Origin: Mikrocytos mackini
Lineage: Eukaryota > Endomyxa > Ascetosporea > Mikrocytida > Mikrocytiidae
Direction of reading: 5' to 3'
Length of the DNA stretch: 40,264 bases
NCBI GenBank assembly: GCA_030180075.1
Contig: JASNJN010000507.1
Span: 1-40,264, forward strand
Of the stretch, positions 1 to 10,612 are shown one piece after another. The notes beneath the pieces are model-generated. The model worked only from the letters and a program-made list of their open reading frames with translations. It was not told the DNA's origin and ran no database searches. Numbering within the stretch: the stretch's first letter is position 1; each line of letters begins with the position of its first letter. The position numbers and the translations under genes are program-made.

Positions 1-231
1 GTTAACTTAATAAATAATTATTATTTTAATTATATCAATAAAACAAACTAAGAACAAGGGAAAAGAATAATAAATCTAAAGAGTAGGAAGAAGAATTAGC
101 CATAGAAATAAATAGAAACCAAATTAGAGAGACTAAATAAATAAATTTAATATAAATGTAAAAGTTTCAATTATAAATAGTAACAAATAGACTTTATATG
201 ATAATTAAATGGAGTACTTTGATTTTTAAAT

Positions 232-450
232 TCACAAATTCATAATTTTATTGCCAAATATGTATAGATTTCGCCTATATTACCCAACTAAATGCTTGAA
301 GACCATATGGGTCAAAATTAAACACATAGTTGGGTAATATAGGCGAAATCTATACAAATTCATAATTTTATTGCCAAATATGTATAGATTTCGCCTATAT
401 TACCCAACTATGTGTTTAATNTTGACCCATATGGTCTTCAAGCATTTTGT
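232..450. repeat. Inverted/direct duplication (fold-back) with an ambiguous base
   Basis: A segment beginning CAAATTCATAATTTTATTGC and running through TTCGCCTATATTACCCAACTA occurs at about 236-292 and again at about 355-411. Between them (about 317-350) lies the reverse complement of its second half. The unit AATGCTTGAAGACCATATGG is also present once in each orientation (about 291-310 and 428-447). The region could fold into a long hairpin. The N at 421 lies within the second copy, so a tandem-inversion assembly artefact is possible. Both orientations are seen directly in the sequence; the cause is inference. Confidence 0.8.
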
Positions 451-626
451 GTTTTGGGTCAAATTGACCCAAATGGTCCTAAATGAAATGGTTTTTATGG
501 GTCAAATTGACCCAAAATGTCCGTAAAGAAACTGATTTTGTGGGCCATATTGACCCAAAATATCCTATGTGCCAAGTTCGTTATGGGTCATATTGACCCA
601 CATGGGGGCGAAAGTGTTAAAGTCCA
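412..626. repeat. 43-bp tandem repeat with a 17-bp palindromic core
   Basis: Four cores of the form TGGGTCAWATTGACCCA start at 455, 498, 541 and 584, exactly 43 bp apart. Copy 3 has GGGCC in place of GGGTC. A fifth, half-degraded core (TTGACCCA) lies 43 bp upstream at about 412-428. The ~26-bp spacers are AT-rich and more diverged than the cores. This pattern, with core symmetry kept while spacers drift, suggests either selection on a binding palindrome or a subterminal repeat array of a transposon. No gene is seen beside it. Confidence 0.85.
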
Positions 627-812
627 TTCATTATATGTTACATTTAGGAAGGACGATGTATGTTTTTTGTGAGAAAGGTTGGAAATATGAAGTATTTTAC
701 ATTAACAACCGATAACTATCAATTGTGTTTGAAGAGTGATTTCGAACAACAGATGGGTTTATAGAATCAGTTATGTTTTTTGCAATTATTATTTATAGTT
801 TCAAGAATGGTG

Positions 813-1874
813 GAAATTTAAATTTTCGAAAAATCCCATAGGGTCATGCAAACCAGTAAACCCCACGGCTCCACCGTATAATGGTCAGGGTCCATGCTGG
901 GTGAAAGGTCTAAAACGGCCCGCATGATGGGGACAGAGTCTAGTCACCGTGTCCTGTGGAAGGCCCTCCAACCAGGGGCATAATCTCCACAGGCTACCAA
1001 CACGATTGCCGCTCCGCTAAAGCTCAGCCGCTTAGGCCAAGTGACTACATACACAAGGGTGAGTTGAAGGAATTCGGATGATAACATCACCCAAAGTATT
1101 TCATATACAATTATGGGTAGAAGAACTTTTAAACCTTCAAATTAAATGATTGCATATAAACAAACTCTCATTATTTTTGAAACAAGGCTTAATTTTGCAA
1201 CACGGATTAAATGCCGAAAAATGGACTGGGTGATATAGACCCAGGAAAAGTTTTTCAGTTGCAGGCCTTCTTCTAAACAATATTTTAAGTCCATTAGCCT
1301 GATATTTAGTTAATCAGGGCATGGCAAACAAAGCACTGTGTTTTTCACAAAAAGAAAAGCTAATTTCATTCTTGTGGTCTAATACAACAAACACAACACC
1401 GAGTATCTATAGTATTAAATAGAGAAGAAGGTGTATTAGTTTACAGAAGATCACAGGCGAAAGGGAGTTTAGAAGCTTAAAAGCCTATGCATGCGCCATA
1501 AATAAATGGATGCAAGTTAAAGGCTTACTGCAGCATAAACAGTACTTTATAAGTGAATAATTGACAAACCCTAACGTAGGGAACATTTGTTGATCAATAC
1601 AAACAACCACGAAATGATATAAACATTATTATATAAAACGGGGTTGATGCTTGTTTAAAATGTGAGTTTGGAAGTTTTAATGAAGGAATCACTATGTTAA
1701 ATGAATAGAACATGCTTTAGGATAAAGAGAGTTTGTCTCTGTGTATAATTTAATTCGAGGTTTGTAAAAAACTTATTTGTTTAATATTGTCTTTAGTTCA
1801 CGAGTAGGTAAGTTAGTTTGAATAGGGAAAATAATAATTTATTTATTTAATATTTCCTTGTTTACTAAAAAAAC
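813..1874 (+). repeat. ~1.06-kb dispersed repeat, copy 1, flanked by 16-bp direct repeats
   Basis: This stretch aligns over its whole length, imperfectly, with the reverse complement of about 5470-6542. It starts with AAATTTAAATTTTCG, then a GC-rich head (about 834-1060), then an AT-rich body with conserved islands such as TCAGGGCATGGCA and GAGTATCTATA. It ends in CTAAAAAAAC. The 16-mer AGTTTCAAGAATGGTG occurs immediately before it (797-812) and immediately after it (1875-1890). An A-run at the 3' end plus a long target duplication is the pattern of target-primed retroposition. A long terminal inverted repeat of a DNA transposon is the alternative. I do not recognise the family and see no open frame in it. 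Confidence 0.65.
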
Positions 1875-1890
1875 AGTTTCAAGAATGGTG

Positions 1891-2575
1891 ACTTCGTTTT
1901 CAATATCTTCTGCAAATAAGGGATGATTGGTCTTTTGAGGAAGAATTAGTAAAAGTGTAAATGTTGGGACTGAAACCTCGATTTTCGAAAATTATACCTG
2001 TATTTTGGTAAACAAATTGGAAAAATCAGATTCGACATTTTATTCAAAAATAATAAAATTTTTATTCACAACATAATCTCTTCAATTTTTTGTACGAATA
2101 ATTTTGCAATATCGTACGAATAGTTTTGCAAACGTTTATGTGTGATAAAACTTGTGGTCACATATTTTGGGTAAAATTCGATACAAAATCCTTTATAAAT
2201 CCATGAAAATTTTTAGGTTTCCCATATCCGAGTATCCTCGATTTTTAGACTTTCCTTTATAATTTCTAAAAATCACATATTGTTCACATATTTGATAGTT
2301 TTTTGTCACATATTATCCGAATCCTAGTAGTTTTGTAGTTTATAAAATGTAAATATCACTGATAGCGGGGGAAATTTTAAAGAAATTAAGTAAAGTTCTG
2401 TTATATCGGTATTTGTGTTCATTTGTTTCAAAATGATGTCATTATGTAAAATACGTAAATATAAATATATTTAGCCATGTTTATTATGATTCTATATAAA
2501 GTCCGATAATAAACCATTTGACCTAATTGTGATTGATGCTTCTCAGGAAGAATCTTATTTTTTCAAATTTTAAAT
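1891..2575. other. AT-rich stretch with no supported gene
   Basis: No reading frame, RNA gene or clear repeat can be supported here. The sequence lies between repeat copy 1 and the transposase relic and may be the 5' flank of that relic. Confidence 0.5.
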
Positions 2576-3875
2576 ATAACAAAAAGAGCACTTGTTATCA
2601 AACAACCGTCACCACGTAAGAAAGTCAACCCCAGTTTAACACCCAAACAAGCAAAATACGAAGATTTTTGTCAACACTCACCTAAGTCGAGCTTTTGCAA
2701 ACGAGACTTCTTGAAGCCTATTCAAATAAACGACGCCATACATGATTTCAATGCAAAGAAAACTATTAAGAAGCAGAATAAATTCCTATATAAGCACATC
2801 AAAAAGCTTACTGTGAGAAATAATCTTCTAAATGCATATTTTATCTTAACCAAAGGATTAAGAAAAGTAAGAGTGTGCCTTAAATCTTTTAGAGCTATTT
2901 ATAACATCTCAGAAATAGACACCAGCCCCTTTTGAAAATAAAAAATAAAAGTTTTACACAGGATTATTCAAACTGGGGAGGTGCAAGGAACAATTTGGCA
3001 GGAGAAATTATGGAAAAAAAATTGATTTGTTGGATAAAGAAGTTACCATAGCAACAAAGCCATTATTCTCGCGAAAAAAGCGCGAATAAAGAACGTAAGT
3101 TTCTTTTATCAAGTCTTTCAATTACAATTCTATGGAAGAAATTCAATGCTGAACAAAATGGGCCTGTATGTTCATATTGAGCTTTTTATTCTGTTTTCCA
3201 CAACAAGTTCAATCTCAGCTTTAAATCCCCAAGAACACACATCTGTGATAAATGTTATAATCTTAATGGCAGTATTACAAATTCAAAGAATTTACAAATA
3301 AGAAAGCAGTACAAACTTGATTTAAATGTACATTTAGAAGAAGCGGAGAAATTTACAGAAAATTGAATAAAAATGATAGACAAGAAGAAATAACAATCAA
3401 TTTCGATTTTATGAAAAATTTGCCAATACCGAAATTAAACATCAACAGTGCATATTATTCCTCACAAATACCACTTTACTTATTTGGAATTGTGAAAAAA
3501 GTTGGCCGAGTCGAAACTCCTAAGTTCTATTGCTGGAACGAATCGGAATTTCATAAAGATTCCAATGTTGTCGCTTCATTGTTATGGAATTATATGCAGG
3601 GCGAGAAGAACATCAACATAGATACATTCAATTTGTTTTGCGACGCAGCTCCGGGACAAAATCGTAACTTTACGATTTTAAAGATGCTGAGTCATTTTGT
3701 GATAAATATAAGAAAAATGTTAACTTATGCTTTCCTGTAAGGGGGCATAGCTATATGCCTGCCGATCGCAAATTTGGAATTATCGAGCATACATTAAGAC
3801 GGTATGAGGAGATTCTTACACAAGAAGACTATATAAGGATAATAAAAACCAATCTGAAACGTACAATATAAAAAA
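2576..3875 (+). pseudogene. Relic of a DDE-type transposase (DUF7869-like)
   Basis: Frame-broken coding remains on the plus strand. In order they show a basic N-terminal segment, a stretch containing RVRVCLKSFRAIYNISE (about 2865-2915), a segment FNLSFKSPRTHICDKCYNLN (about 3209-3268), then DFMKNLPIPKLNINSAYYSS (from about 3405), LFCDAAPGQNRN (about 3634-3670) and FPVRGHSYMPADRKFGIIEH (about 3733-3790). This order (VRVC..F, CxxC, NLP.P, CD..GGQN-like, GHS.M..D) matches a transposase-like family common in arthropod and other genomes, which I recall as DUF7869. The first conserved acid would be the D of CDAAPGQN. Several frame changes and stops show it is dead. The longest open piece is 125 codons (3363-3740). 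It belongs to a plain DNA transposon whose ends are not certain. Confidence 0.6.
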
Positions 3876-5469
3876 GAAGGGTTTATAAATTATAATTGGA
3901 AAGCTATTGAAAATCCATTTTACAAAGAACTTAAGAAGAAGATAAGGATAACAAGGGTAAAAGAAATAAAAATTGCCTATTATATGATTGTTATATCATA
4001 CGACTACGATGCTGTCGACTCATATCATTATTATAATGAAAATTGTGAAAACATATTAAATACAATGCCGGAAGAAATGGGAGATTTAATAAAGACATGA
4101 AAGACAAAATAAAGGCTGTAACTAACCCTATAAAATTATAGGGAAGGACAATGAAAGTTGTGTCAAAACATTTATTGAATCATTATCTCCAAATGTATCC
4201 CAATTAATTAATTAAGATTTAATGAAATTCAATTTACTTTCCACAATTATGCAAATAAATTATTATAACCATTCATCAATTTTAAGATATAATTATTTTT
4301 AAAATCGCTTGTTTAGACCATTTATTTGTTTAATTAACATATTTACGACTCGTACCATAACACATTTAATAATCCCTATTTTGTACAATAATTCTTTAAT
4401 TTGGAATTATGATATCCTTATTAATATCAGAATAGAAGCTAAGTTCTTACTCATGCATTGTTTCTTATATTTCATTTCTATATGTTTTCGTCCTATTTAT
4501 CTAAGCCAATTAATGTTCATCAAAACAAATTATATATGCCTTTATGTTCTTCCCCGACTAATTAAACCGGTCTTTATTTCTTTTTTAGCCAATGATGTTT
4601 GTCTTGATGTTGTCAAAAGTGTTTAGAACTTAAAGATTGTTTCAGGAGCGTTTCTGATGAAATTTTCGTGTTTTGTAACATATTGATCGCTTGAAGAATA
4701 GTTAAACGTAAATGAACAGGACATATATCCGTTTTGCACTGTTCCTGCAAAGTAAATCCTTATCAGATGCTTTTAGTTCGCGGAATGGTAGCTCAATTGA
4801 TCGTGTTGATCTTTCTCTTATTCTTATCTCATTATATAAAGAATTTGCGAATATATCAATCTAGGCTGTAATAAGAGTTGATATTAGAAACTATTGGTCG
4901 GTGTCAAGGCTCTTTTGAATAAGATATGGGAATTAAAGTATGGTTGGAATTTTAAAAGTTAAATTTGAAAATAATAAAACAAATCCCGTTGACAAAAGAA
5001 TCTACATTCAATATCATCAACATAGTTTGCATTGTAAATAATACACCCTTTATTTGATTTAATTTTTAACACGTAGAATAAAATATGAAAGTTTAACTAC
5101 CATTCTCAATATGACCTCATTTTGTTAACAATTTGAGTCTTTCCGTGTAATATATTGCCTCCGGAACTCATTCAAAGCAATATATTATATGATAAAAGAA
5201 ATAATAAAGTAAATTAAAAACTTTGTAAAGCGAATCATATATGGTATTAATATAAGAAAAACAAAGTTAGCACCGTTCTATTGATTATAAAAATATTGCT
5301 TGTATATAATTAAGAAAATATGACCTCATTTTGAAACAAATGAACACATTTGCTGTATCGATTTAATATATGATCCATTTTGTACCAAATCCCTACCCTT
5401 ATAACATTTCAACTTTTGTTACGACTATATATGGTACATATATCTAATCACATGATAAAATATAAATCG
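3876..5469. other. Gene-poor AT-rich stretch
   Basis: Nothing clearly coding is seen. A 105-codon frame at 4309-4626 starts with TTG, has phenylalanine/isoleucine-rich low-information content and no recognisable motif, so I treat it as chance. Near 4782 a tRNA-like A-box string (TGGTAGCTCAATTGATCG) is present, but no matching T-arm follows. Confidence 0.5.
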
Positions 5470-6542
5470 TTTTTTTTTGTAACGGAGAAACTAATTATAT
5501 ATTTAATTATAAATTTCTCCTTTCAACCTACTGGCCTACTCATAATCCCTTAATAAAACTAAGTAAAACCTTCCACAAGTCTTAGACTTGGCGGGTATTT
5601 GTTTCACAAACATTGTATTTTGAAACAGGCTTATATTGAACCCAGTTATATTGATTTTTAACTTTCAAAACATTATTAAACCGATATGCCCTCATTTAAA
5701 TAAATATTTAAAATCAGAGGGTCTGGTTACTTCTCTATAACAAATGATCCCTTATTTAGGGTTTGTTAACTTCTTATATTTTAAAGTGTTATTTTGTAAC
5801 TCTGGGCCTTGTAGAAAGGGGCTTATTTTGANTAAGCATTTCAAACGGCTTTTGGAGTCTTTCAATTCCCACATCTGTTGCCCTTATATAAACCCATGCG
5901 CCCCTTTTCTCTATTTAGGTGTATAGATACTCAGCCAGCGTCTTTTGGGTTAAGGACAAAAGTTTAGAAGTTAACTTTTTGTTTTGTGAATAAACCTTTT
6001 ATCGATCTGCCATGCCCTGGCTAACTGAATACCAGGCAAATGGGCTTTAAATAGTGTTTTGAAGTGAGTTTGCCGTTTATAAACCTTCCCTGGGCCTGTA
6101 TCGCCCAATCAGTTTTACGGCATTTTTTCTTTGTTTCAGAAATAAACCCAGTTTCAAAAATAAACTATGTTTCAAAATAGCAATAGTCTGTTATCAATTA
6201 CAAACGCTAAATTTGAAGGCTTATAAAAGTGTTTGCCCTAGTTGCATTTTGAAAAATACTTTGAGCCAGTATCATCTGAATACCTTCCGCTCACCCCTTG
6301 TATATTAAGGCTCATGCCCGTAGCGGTTTAGCTTTGGTGGGATGGCTATCGTGTGAGACCCTGATGAGGTTCTAGCTCTCATAGAAGCATCCATCATGTA
6401 GGACACGAGAAGAGACAGTGTTCTCAACATGCTAGCCGTTTAAGGCCTTTCGCTCAGCATCGACCCTGACCCCTGTACGGTGGGGCCGTGGGGTTTACTG
6501 ATATGCATGACCCTATGGGATTTTTCGAAAATTTAAATTTTT
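5470..6542 (-). repeat. ~1.06-kb dispersed repeat, copy 2 (inverted relative to copy 1)
   Basis: The reverse complement begins AATTTAAATTTTCG at about 6542 and ends with an A-run (ACAAAAAAAAAC) at about 5468. It aligns with 813-1874 throughout, for example CCCATAGGGTCATGCA in the head and GAGTAGG near the tail. Divergence between the copies is substantial by eye, so the duplication is old. A frame at 5744-5926 inside it contains the N at 5832 and is not a gene. No clean target duplication is visible around this copy. The two copies face each other across the transposase relic. Confidence 0.65.
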
Positions 6543-7245
6543 AGTCAAATCTAGATAAAATTTATAAATTCTATAAATAATTTTAATTTTATGAATTAAA
6601 TTTTGAAATTTATTTTAAAAATCGATAATTGAACCTAAATTGTAAGAAACTAACTAACAAATGTGAAAGTCTAGATGAGATTGAACTTTTCTTTATCAGT
6701 CACTGTGCTTATTTAATTCTTTATATAATTAAACAACATGGTGAAAACATTATGCAGATGTTTGATCGATCCCGATGTACACGATCCTAACTAATGTGTT
6801 AGATTTCCTAACTATTTTGGACTTCATTGAGATTTCATGGTATCAAAAAATTTCTTGAAATGAAATTTTCTTTCTAAAACATCCCCAATTGGCTTTTACT
6901 GTTGTTTTATTTATAACAAATAAAATAAGGTTCTTATTTTGAAAATAAAGCACTGGTATTCAAAATAATGAGCTCCAAAATTTTCGAAATTTCCTACTTT
7001 ACAGTCTCGCAAACACACTAATCCTACGTTTTAGTTGTTTACTGTATAGTTTGCGAACGGCACACTTTACACTTGATTTAGTAAAAGAATTTCAACATGA
7101 TGTTTTGTTCCACGATTAAGTTTTAAGAACCTTATAATTTAACTATTTTTTAACCATATCAAAGTTGCACGAATCTAAAACAACGTGGTAATTTATTGTA
7201 CCTGGTATTTACATATAGTTTATTTATAGCATTATTTATCAACTC
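6543..7245. other. AT-rich stretch without a gene
   Basis: No frame, RNA or repeat can be supported. At its right edge (7246-7305) the palindrome TTCCCGGGAA occurs three times at close spacing, which may be the end of an unidentified inverted-repeat element. Confidence 0.5.
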
Positions 7246-7299
7246 ATATTCCCGGGAATGTCATTAATTCCCGGGAATGATTTTGTGTACGGGATTCCC

Positions 7300-7629
7300 G
7301 GGAACACGGGAGTCTCGTTCCCGATAAAAAAACACTAGCTCGGGTCGAAAATCAAAATCATTTTGGTAGTAAAATTTTTGAACTTCGGAAAATTATTGAT
7401 CAAAATAGTGTTATAAAAGTTGGTAAATCAACTTTTAGATTACAGCAAAATAGAATTATCCCTCCAAATATAGTTTATTTCACTTATCTAAATATTTAAA
7501 TGAGTTTAGTAAGTTTAAAGGGCGATATTGTTAATAATTTTGGTCTTTCGTGATTTGTTGAGAATTTTTGGCGATTTTTGGACCTTCTTCCGCCCGAACC
7601 CGACCCGATCGGGTCGGGTACGCTCATGT
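7300..7629. mobile_element. Partial hAT-type MITE, same family as 15796-16150
   Basis: The right end reads CCGCCCGAACCCGACCCGATCGGGTCGGG then ...CTCATGTCTG. It matches the right end of the complete element at 15796-16150, including the subterminal string CTTCCGCCCGAACCCGACCC and similar AT-rich interior words. The terminus read inward is CAGACATGAG, against CAGAGTTGAG in the other copy. The left boundary is unclear: no matching left TIR or second target-site copy is found, so the start given is approximate. The right end abuts the fossil reverse-transcriptase fragment at its MPFG region. Confidence 0.55.
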
Positions 7630-8521
7630 CTGGCCCAAACGGCATTCTCATATACTCATATTAGCCCCAGGGTACCATGAACGCTGATTTTGGAATATCC
7701 TGTTCGTGTATGGTTATCTGGTGAAAGCCTGAGTTGAGATCCAGCTGACTATAGATTCTAGAAGCTTGTAATTTTGAAAGGATATCCGGAAGTGTGGGTA
7801 ATTGATAGTTTCCTTGTACTGTTAACGAGTTGAGCTTCCTATAATCCATTGCAAGGCGAGTCTTTCCGTTTCTCTTTGGAACTACAAAAACCGGAGAGGC
7901 ATAAGGCGAGTTCGAGTTACGGACTGCACTAAGTGAAAGGAGTCTATTTGTCTCGGCTCTGGCCGATTCTTGGAGACCATAAGGTATCCTATATGGCTTC
8001 GCTCTTTTTTACAAAAAACACAGGAATTAACATTTTAATAAAAATTTTATTTCGATTATTATAGATGTTAATATATCCCTATTTATAGATTTTAAGCTCA
8101 TTCATTCAAAAATAAGGTTTTCTTGACATTTTTTGTCATAAAGTTGTGAATTTTTGGTGCAAAAACGTAAAATTTAAAAATATTTCGGGAAAATAAAAAA
8201 TTATTATTTTCAACTAGCCATTTATGTTAAAATCTGACGAGAAACAACATATATATTTTTCGAATGATTTTAAGCAAAATAAAATGTCGAAAAAATTCCT
8301 GTGTTTTTTGGGAAGTCTTCGCTCTTAAGTAGAAAGTATCTTTTAATTTTATTCTAAGTTCAGCTTTAGGGATTTTCCCTAATTCAGGATTATTTTCCGA
8401 AGCTTCCTTCACAAGTTCTATTACTCGTTCTTCGGGCATCATAATAAGAAGTTTCTCTTGTATAGCATCATCTGGGGAATCGTACCTTTCTGAACTCTCA
8501 TCGTTCTCAGGATCGATTGTT
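7630..8521 (-). mobile_element. Fossil Ty3/gypsy reverse-transcriptase fragment
   Basis: The minus strand encodes remains of a Ty3/gypsy-type RT. The N-terminal RT region holds words such as MDYRKLN, a PTLPDIL segment and SQLDLNSGFHQI (the family's first catalytic-aspartate block). It is a fragment only: no gag, protease, integrase or LTR is seen nearby, and it is broken. One inverted-repeat element (8007-8316) has inserted into it with a 10-bp target duplication, and a hAT-type MITE ends at its downstream border. It is clearly older than both insertions. It differs in sequence from the gypsy element at 24430-29265. Confidence 0.75.
8007..8316. mobile_element. 310-bp MITE with 10-bp target duplication
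   Basis: CTTCGCTCTT lies directly on both sides (7997-8006 and 8317-8326). Near the two ends the inverted repeat CAAAAAACACAGGAATT is found: left about 8012-8028, right reverse complement about 8294-8310. Five or six unmatched bases lie outside it. The interior is AT-rich and non-coding. A 9-10-bp duplication is typical of Mutator-like elements, but the family cannot be fixed from this copy. Confidence 0.75.
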
Positions 8522-8563
8522 CACCCAACTTAACATATGTTATAGGAAATAACATTCAATTTT

Positions 8564-10414
8564 TTAACATAATTTTTTATTTGAAACTTTTTTATACAAC
8601 AACCTAATAATATAATTAATTATTCTTGTTGATATTATCCTGTACTCGTTGACCTCTCTGCGACACTGTCTGGCGTGCTTCTCTTCGGGCAACGGTACGT
8701 CAACTTTATGATCTGACCCTTTCCAGTCATATGAAGATTTCTTACCTCGCCTGTTTAACTCTTTAATGTAGGGTATACTCGGTGGTCCGCGTGGTATCCA
8801 ACGAGATGTTGCCGCAGGTCCGACAAACCACCTATACATGTTGAGTGATCCCTTAAGACAGGCATTGAGTATTTTATTCAATACCCTTTGCCTAAGTGTC
8901 TTCACAGAAGATGTAGTGTTCTTGGCGAGGACTTTTCGCTTGAAGTTCGATAGACTCTTGAGGGAGGCTTTCGATATAACTCCAAGTTGCCCTATTACAA
9001 AGAAGAGGTTGTGGACTTTGTAGCCTTTATAACGCCTTCCCAACTTCTTTACCAGTTCTTTGTACTTTTTCGCTTTTTCGGACTCCTTAACCTTGATCAG
9101 ATCTTCTGCAGATACTCCGATTTCGAGTATGGCTAGAATTTTTTGTCATGATTAGGGAGCGGAAAATATATGACAAAAAATCGTAAAATATATGACGATA
9201 TATGATTTTGGTTAAAATCTCATAATAATTTTGAAATTTCAAAAATTTCAAAAGGATAAAATATATGAATTTCATAAAATCGGGATAATTATGGTGAAAA
9301 TTTTCCAGAAATTTGATGAAAATATATGATTTGTATCAAATCACATATTTGCCGCTCCCTAGTCATGATCAATGCAGATGAGGTCAGGGAGTTGAGTTGT
9401 TTTGACTTTGTGATTTCTATTTTGAATCTTTGATCTAAGATTAGTTCGAAATTGGACTCTCGTCTAGAAACTCTCGCACCGGTGTCACTCAACTTGAGCT
9501 TGTCACCTAGGCGCCTGTTTGCGATTACTTCATTTGCTATTTGTAGAACTACAGTGTCATGCCTTTCCTTCAAAAGTGTGAAGGGTATGGCTTGGCATCC
9601 GCCTAATGTGTGGCCGACCGTTTCATCGGTCAGTTTGCATCTTCTACAAATTGCGCTTGCGTTCCGGTCTTTGACCTTGCTCCATGAGCGATGTTGACCA
9701 ATTCCGTCTTGCAATAACAGGAGTTTTTTACGTCTCTGGGGGATAGACCAGGGCTTTTGAGCCAAGTGTGGCTGACTTTATCACAGTCGGCCTCTACTTT
9801 ACGTGCTCTATTGAACCCACTATTAAGTTTAGCTGTGTCCCATTGATGGATATAAGTCTTTTGGAATGCAGCTCTAATAAGAAGCATTTCCTCATTGGCA
9901 GACTTATTTGACCAGTCTTCTTTACCGTTGAATCTTACATCGTCTTGTTTCGCTTCGAGTCTGGCAATTAATGTCGGCGAAGATTCATTGGACGATGCAA
10001 GCGCCTGTTGAATCTGCCTGTTGACAAAACAGCTTTAATGACTGAAGAGCCAGGACTATTGTCAAGATCATCCGCTAAGAAGTTTTGGTTTTCTTCCGCA
10101 TTCCGTAGATATCGTAAGGTGGATGTTACAGCTAAGTAACATTCTTCGATAAAATTAGGTAGTCCAAACCCACCTTTCGCAGCAGAGGCACAAACCCTCC
10201 CGTTTCTCATCTTGTATGGCAGCTTGCCTTTTCGTTTCAGACTCATGCGGGCGTACCTATTGAGGTCCTCAAGTTCTCTGTTGCTCCAGGTTAGCGCTTG
10301 GGCTACATAGCGGATTAGAGGAGCGACGCTTATCCTTATTTGCTTTCCAACATTTTGGAGCGTAAGGGTAGACCTACAGATCACTCGAATCCTATGTTTG
10401 GCCTCTTTTAGCAT
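8564..10414 (-). pseudogene. LINE C-terminal region: thumb, CCHC knuckle and restriction-like endonuclease
   Basis: After the RT, the minus strand shows IRYVAQALTWSNRELEDLNR and GGFGLPNFIEECY (10414-9968), a conserved connector of R4 elements. Next comes the knuckle CRRCKLTDETVGHTLGGC (C-x2-C-x8-H-x4-C, about 9600-9660). The catalytic block PDLICIDHDKK...ILEIGVS follows with KVKESEKAKKYKELVKKLG and NLFFVIGQLGVISK (about 9385 down to 8955). The second acid of the PD-x(n)-D motif is glutamate here. The coding line changes frame several times. The PD block is physically split by the MITE at 9153-9361, shortly after PDLICIDHD. The C-terminal tail ends at a stop at 8564. Confidence 0.75.
9153..9361. 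mobile_element. 209-bp hAT-type MITE inside the LINE endonuclease
   Basis: The terminal inverted repeat TAGGGAGCGG is perfect at both ends and continues imperfectly (AAAATATATGA against CAAATATGTGA). An exact 8-bp duplication GTCATGAT flanks it (9145-9152 and 9362-9369). TAGGG/CAGGG-type ends with 8-bp target duplications are the hAT superfamily signature. The interior is AT-rich with no coding capacity. Removing one target copy and the insert joins the two halves of the LINE endonuclease block, which confirms the borders. Confidence 0.9.
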
Positions 10415-10612
10415 CTCATCTTTAGTCGTAGATCGGTTAATCTATATCTGCTTAAAGCCAAGATATTTGTATTCCGATATTCCCGACTCCCCAATTAGAG
10501 GTAGTTTCTTGAATTCGGTTGTGAACATAAGTCTTCCCAGGGGCTCTCTTGTCACCACTGCACTTTTCCGTTCGCTAACTTCTAGACCTATGACATTTAC
10601 CAACTTTTTTAT

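Noticed and set aside
4309-4626. 105-codon plus-strand frame
   Set aside because: Starts with TTG, consists of Phe/Ile/Leu-rich low-information sequence from AT-rich DNA, and shows no motif or homologue I recognise.
4780-4870. tRNA-like string GCGGAATGGTAGCTCAATTG
   Set aside because: An A-box-like stretch is present, but there is no T-arm GGTTCRANTCC or closing acceptor stem at the right distance.
5744-5926. 60-codon frame with an undetermined residue
   Set aside because: It lies inside the 1.06-kb repeat, spans the N at 5832 and has no counterpart in the other copy.
7246-7305. Triple TTCCCGGGAA palindrome as a CRISPR or operator array
   Set aside because: Spacing is uneven, only three units are seen, and the context is eukaryotic transposon debris; it is more likely the end of an inverted-repeat element.
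8838-9023. Plus-strand frame opposite the LINE tail
   Set aside because: A shadow of the minus-strand LINE coding line; same for 9452-9697, 11606-11926 and others.
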